Source of the DNA: Clostridiales bacterium
GTDB lineage: Bacteria > Bacillota > Clostridia > Christensenellales > Aristaeellaceae
Direction of reading: 5' to 3'
Assembly (NCBI GenBank): GCA_012512355.1
Contig: JAAZEI010000327.1
Location: forward strand, 1 to 16,266
DNA length: 16,266 bases
The notes below the pieces were generated by a model. The model had not been told where the DNA came from. It did not search any database and saw only the letters and a program-made list of their open reading frames with translations. The translations under genes were made by a program, and so were the position numbers. Shown piece after piece: positions 15,343-16,266 of the stretch. Every line of letters begins with the position of its first letter. Within the stretch, counting starts at the first letter, position 1.

Positions 15343-15920
15343 TGGATATCAAGTCAGCAAAATTTATAACCAGCATGGCAAACTATGGCAATTTTGCCGG
15401 TAAAGGGTTACCCCAGATTGCTATGGCCGGCCGAAGCAATGTAGGGAAATCAACCTTGATTAATGGCCTGTGCCGCAGCAAAGGTCTTGCCAAAACCTCT
15501 GGAACTCCTGGTAAGACGCGCTTGATTAACGTATTTTTATTAAATGACAACCTTCACTTGATTGACCTCCCGGGCTATGGATATGCCAAAGTAGCCAAAC
15601 AGGAAAAGGAAAAATGGAGTGAGCGCATGGCGGGTTTCTTTGATAAAAATGAGCTGCTCAGAGTAGTCGTTCAATTGGTGGATATTCGTCATGCACCATC
15701 GGTTGAAGATGTTCAGATGACCGGTTTTTTGCGCGCACATGATATTCCCTTTATCCTTGTCGCAACCAAATCAGATAAAATATCAAAAGCTGCCCGACAG
15801 CGTCACCTTCATCCTATAGCTTTGGCTTTGGCTGTTCAGCCTTTTGACATCATTCCTTGGTCATCAGAGACCGGAGAGGGCAGAGAAGCCTTAATGGCTG
15901 CGCTTGAAGAATTCATTTAA
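15342..15920 (+). CDS. engB: Ribosome biogenesis GTPase EngB (YsxC/YihA)
   Basis: EngB is an essential Era-like GTPase needed for late assembly of the 50S subunit. The 192-residue protein carries all G motifs in order: GRSNVGKS (30-37), TSGTPGKT with the switch I Thr, DLPGYG, TKSDK for guanine recognition, and SSETGEG near the C-terminus. The length is normal. GGAGG sits four bases before the ATG, which overlaps the lon stop codon by one base, so its translation is probably coupled to Lon. The tig-clpP-clpX-lon-engB order is a known Firmicutes arrangement. No clear terminator follows; only a weak 5-bp stem AAGCA/TGCTT at 15923-15937 without a U-tract is seen. Confidence 0.97.
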   Translation: MDIKSAKFITSMANYGNFAGKGLPQIAMAGRSNVGKSTLINGLCRSKGLAKTSGTPGKTRLINVFLLNDNLHLIDLPGYGYAKVAKQEKEKWSERMAGFFDKNELLRVVVQLVDIRHAPSVEDVQMTGFLRAHDIPFILVATKSDKISKAARQRHLHPIALALAVQPFDIIPWSSETGEGREALMAALEEFI

Positions 15921-15958
15921 AGAAGCACCAATTGCTTAAAAGGTTAGCCGCTGAAGAA

Positions 15959-16057
15959 AGTCGAGTTTTCAGTATGACGAACCTATAATTGGAAGAGATT
16001 GATTTTGTCGAAGATGTCTTGTGTAATAAGGTAGATGTATTGACAGCTGATGGGTAA
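15959..16057 (+). pseudogene. Possible remnant of a MNT-type nucleotidyltransferase gene
   Basis: In one frame, after a TAA at 15986, the bases 15989-16054 read LEEIDFVEDVL, then CNK, then VDVLTADG, and end at TAA 16055. This resembles the segment of minimal nucleotidyltransferases (MntA-like, partners of HEPN toxins) that runs 'LEE..LEE.LG.KVDVVT..GL'. Upstream in the same frame, SRVFSMTNL could correspond to the preceding strand and helix. No intact start or active-site GS motif is present. The match is short and made by eye, so it may be chance; if real, it is a decayed gene damaged before or by the neighbouring insertion sequence. Confidence 0.3.
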
Positions 16058-16067
16058 GTTGTAGAAT
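16040..16067 (+). promoter_or_regulatory. Promoter-like sequence upstream of the IS30-family transposase
   Basis: A consensus TTGACA (16040-16045) and TAGAAT (16062-16067) are 16 bp apart, predicting a start near 16074. Transcripts would include both arms of the inverted repeat over the transposase start. The -35 falls within the possible nucleotidyltransferase remnant, so it may be an accident of that coding sequence. Confidence 0.42.
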
Positions 16068-16092
16068 GAATTGCCCCTAGGGATAGAAAAAA

Positions 16093-16167
16093 GGTTCATC
16101 CTTCCTCGCGATCAGTTACATTGAAGTTGCAAAAAAAACAAAGCAACGGAGGCGGGAAAGATGAACC
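16093..16167 (+). repeat. Inverted repeat able to sequester the transposase start codon
   Basis: GGTTCATCCTTCC (16093-16105) is complementary at 12 of 13 positions to GGAAAGATGAACC (16155-16167). The right arm covers the ATG and first codons of the transposase and abuts its Shine-Dalgarno GGAGG (16148-16152). In RNA this would form a hairpin with a loop of about 49 bases that hides the initiation region. Confidence 0.62.
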
Positions 16168-16266
16168 CAGACAGTCATACTACAAAAAGAGCGGGATGGA
16201 AGCACCTGAGCGAGTCGGAACGGTACAAGATTGAGGGTCTGTCCGAAGCCGGCCACAGCGCGGGAG
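16161..16266 (+). mobile_element. IS30-family transposase, first 35 codons (cut by window edge)
   Basis: From ATG 16161 the frame stays open to the end of the window. The segment WKHLSESERYKIEGLSEAGHSA (shown here in effect by its core SESERYKIEGL and SEAGHSA) matches the N-terminal helix-turn-helix start of IS30-family transposases, which typically read 'LT..ERY.IE.L...GHS'. The DDE catalytic domain lies beyond the window. GGAGG is eight bases upstream. The left end of the element is not resolved; it may lie between about 16068 and 16125, and the sequence TTACATTGAAGTTGC around 16115-16130 has an IS30-end-like look, but the right end is needed to define the inverted repeats. The insertion sits downstream of engB, outside the operon's coding genes. 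Confidence 0.8.

Noticed and set aside
1..16266. CRISPR array, tRNA or rRNA genes
   Set aside because: No regularly spaced direct repeats, no cloverleaf-like GTTCRANNC context with acceptor pairing, and no rRNA-like stretches were noticed in the gaps between genes.

Overview
The window looks like chromosomal DNA from a Gram-positive, low-to-moderate GC member of the Bacillota, most likely Clostridia-like. The grounds are purine-rich Shine-Dalgarno sites close to most starts, SigA-type promoters, a YkuD L,D-transpeptidase with peptidoglycan-binding repeats, a secreted parvulin-type foldase, and the gene order tig-clpP-clpX-lon-engB(ysxC), which is known from clostridia. No species can be named from the sequence alone. 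Almost everything is housekeeping, and I did not find a convincing new defence, metabolic or mobile system. The unusual signals are small regulatory structures and the region around the mobile element at the right edge.

Layout. Positions 1-555 hold the C-terminal part of a fold-type I aminotransferase, cut by the left edge. It converges on mnmG (552-2333, minus), and the two stop codons share the tetranucleotide TTAA. rpsU (2565-2738, minus) lies upstream of mnmG, with its own strong promoter, a foldable leader and a clear terminator. A divergent promoter region (about 2800-2945) separates rpsU from a COG2509-type FAD-dependent oxidoreductase (3019-4428, plus), which ends at a good terminator. 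A second plus-strand unit then begins: a secreted four-PG-binding-domain L,D-transpeptidase (4568-6268), a 12-codon mini-ORF joined by TGATG overlaps on both sides, and an Orn/Lys/Arg-decarboxylase-family enzyme (6306-7712). A SurA/PrsA-like secreted foldase (7837-9237) follows with its own promoter and a terminator-like hairpin.

The main block is a proteostasis operon from a promoter near 9447-9476: trigger factor (9537-10949), ClpP (10998-11612), ClpX (11605-12906), Lon (12994-15342) and the ribosome-assembly GTPase EngB/YsxC (15342-15920). Together these cover cotranslational folding, two ATP-dependent proteolysis machines and 50S subunit biogenesis. The clpP/clpX and lon/engB pairs overlap, and a hairpin just before lon could reduce expression of the distal genes.

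The right edge (15921-16266) appears disturbed. It has a possible remnant of a MNT-type nucleotidyltransferase gene, a promoter-like sequence, and the first 35 codons of an IS30-family transposase. The start codon of that transposase can pair with an upstream inverted copy, the arrangement some IS elements use to block translation from read-through transcripts.
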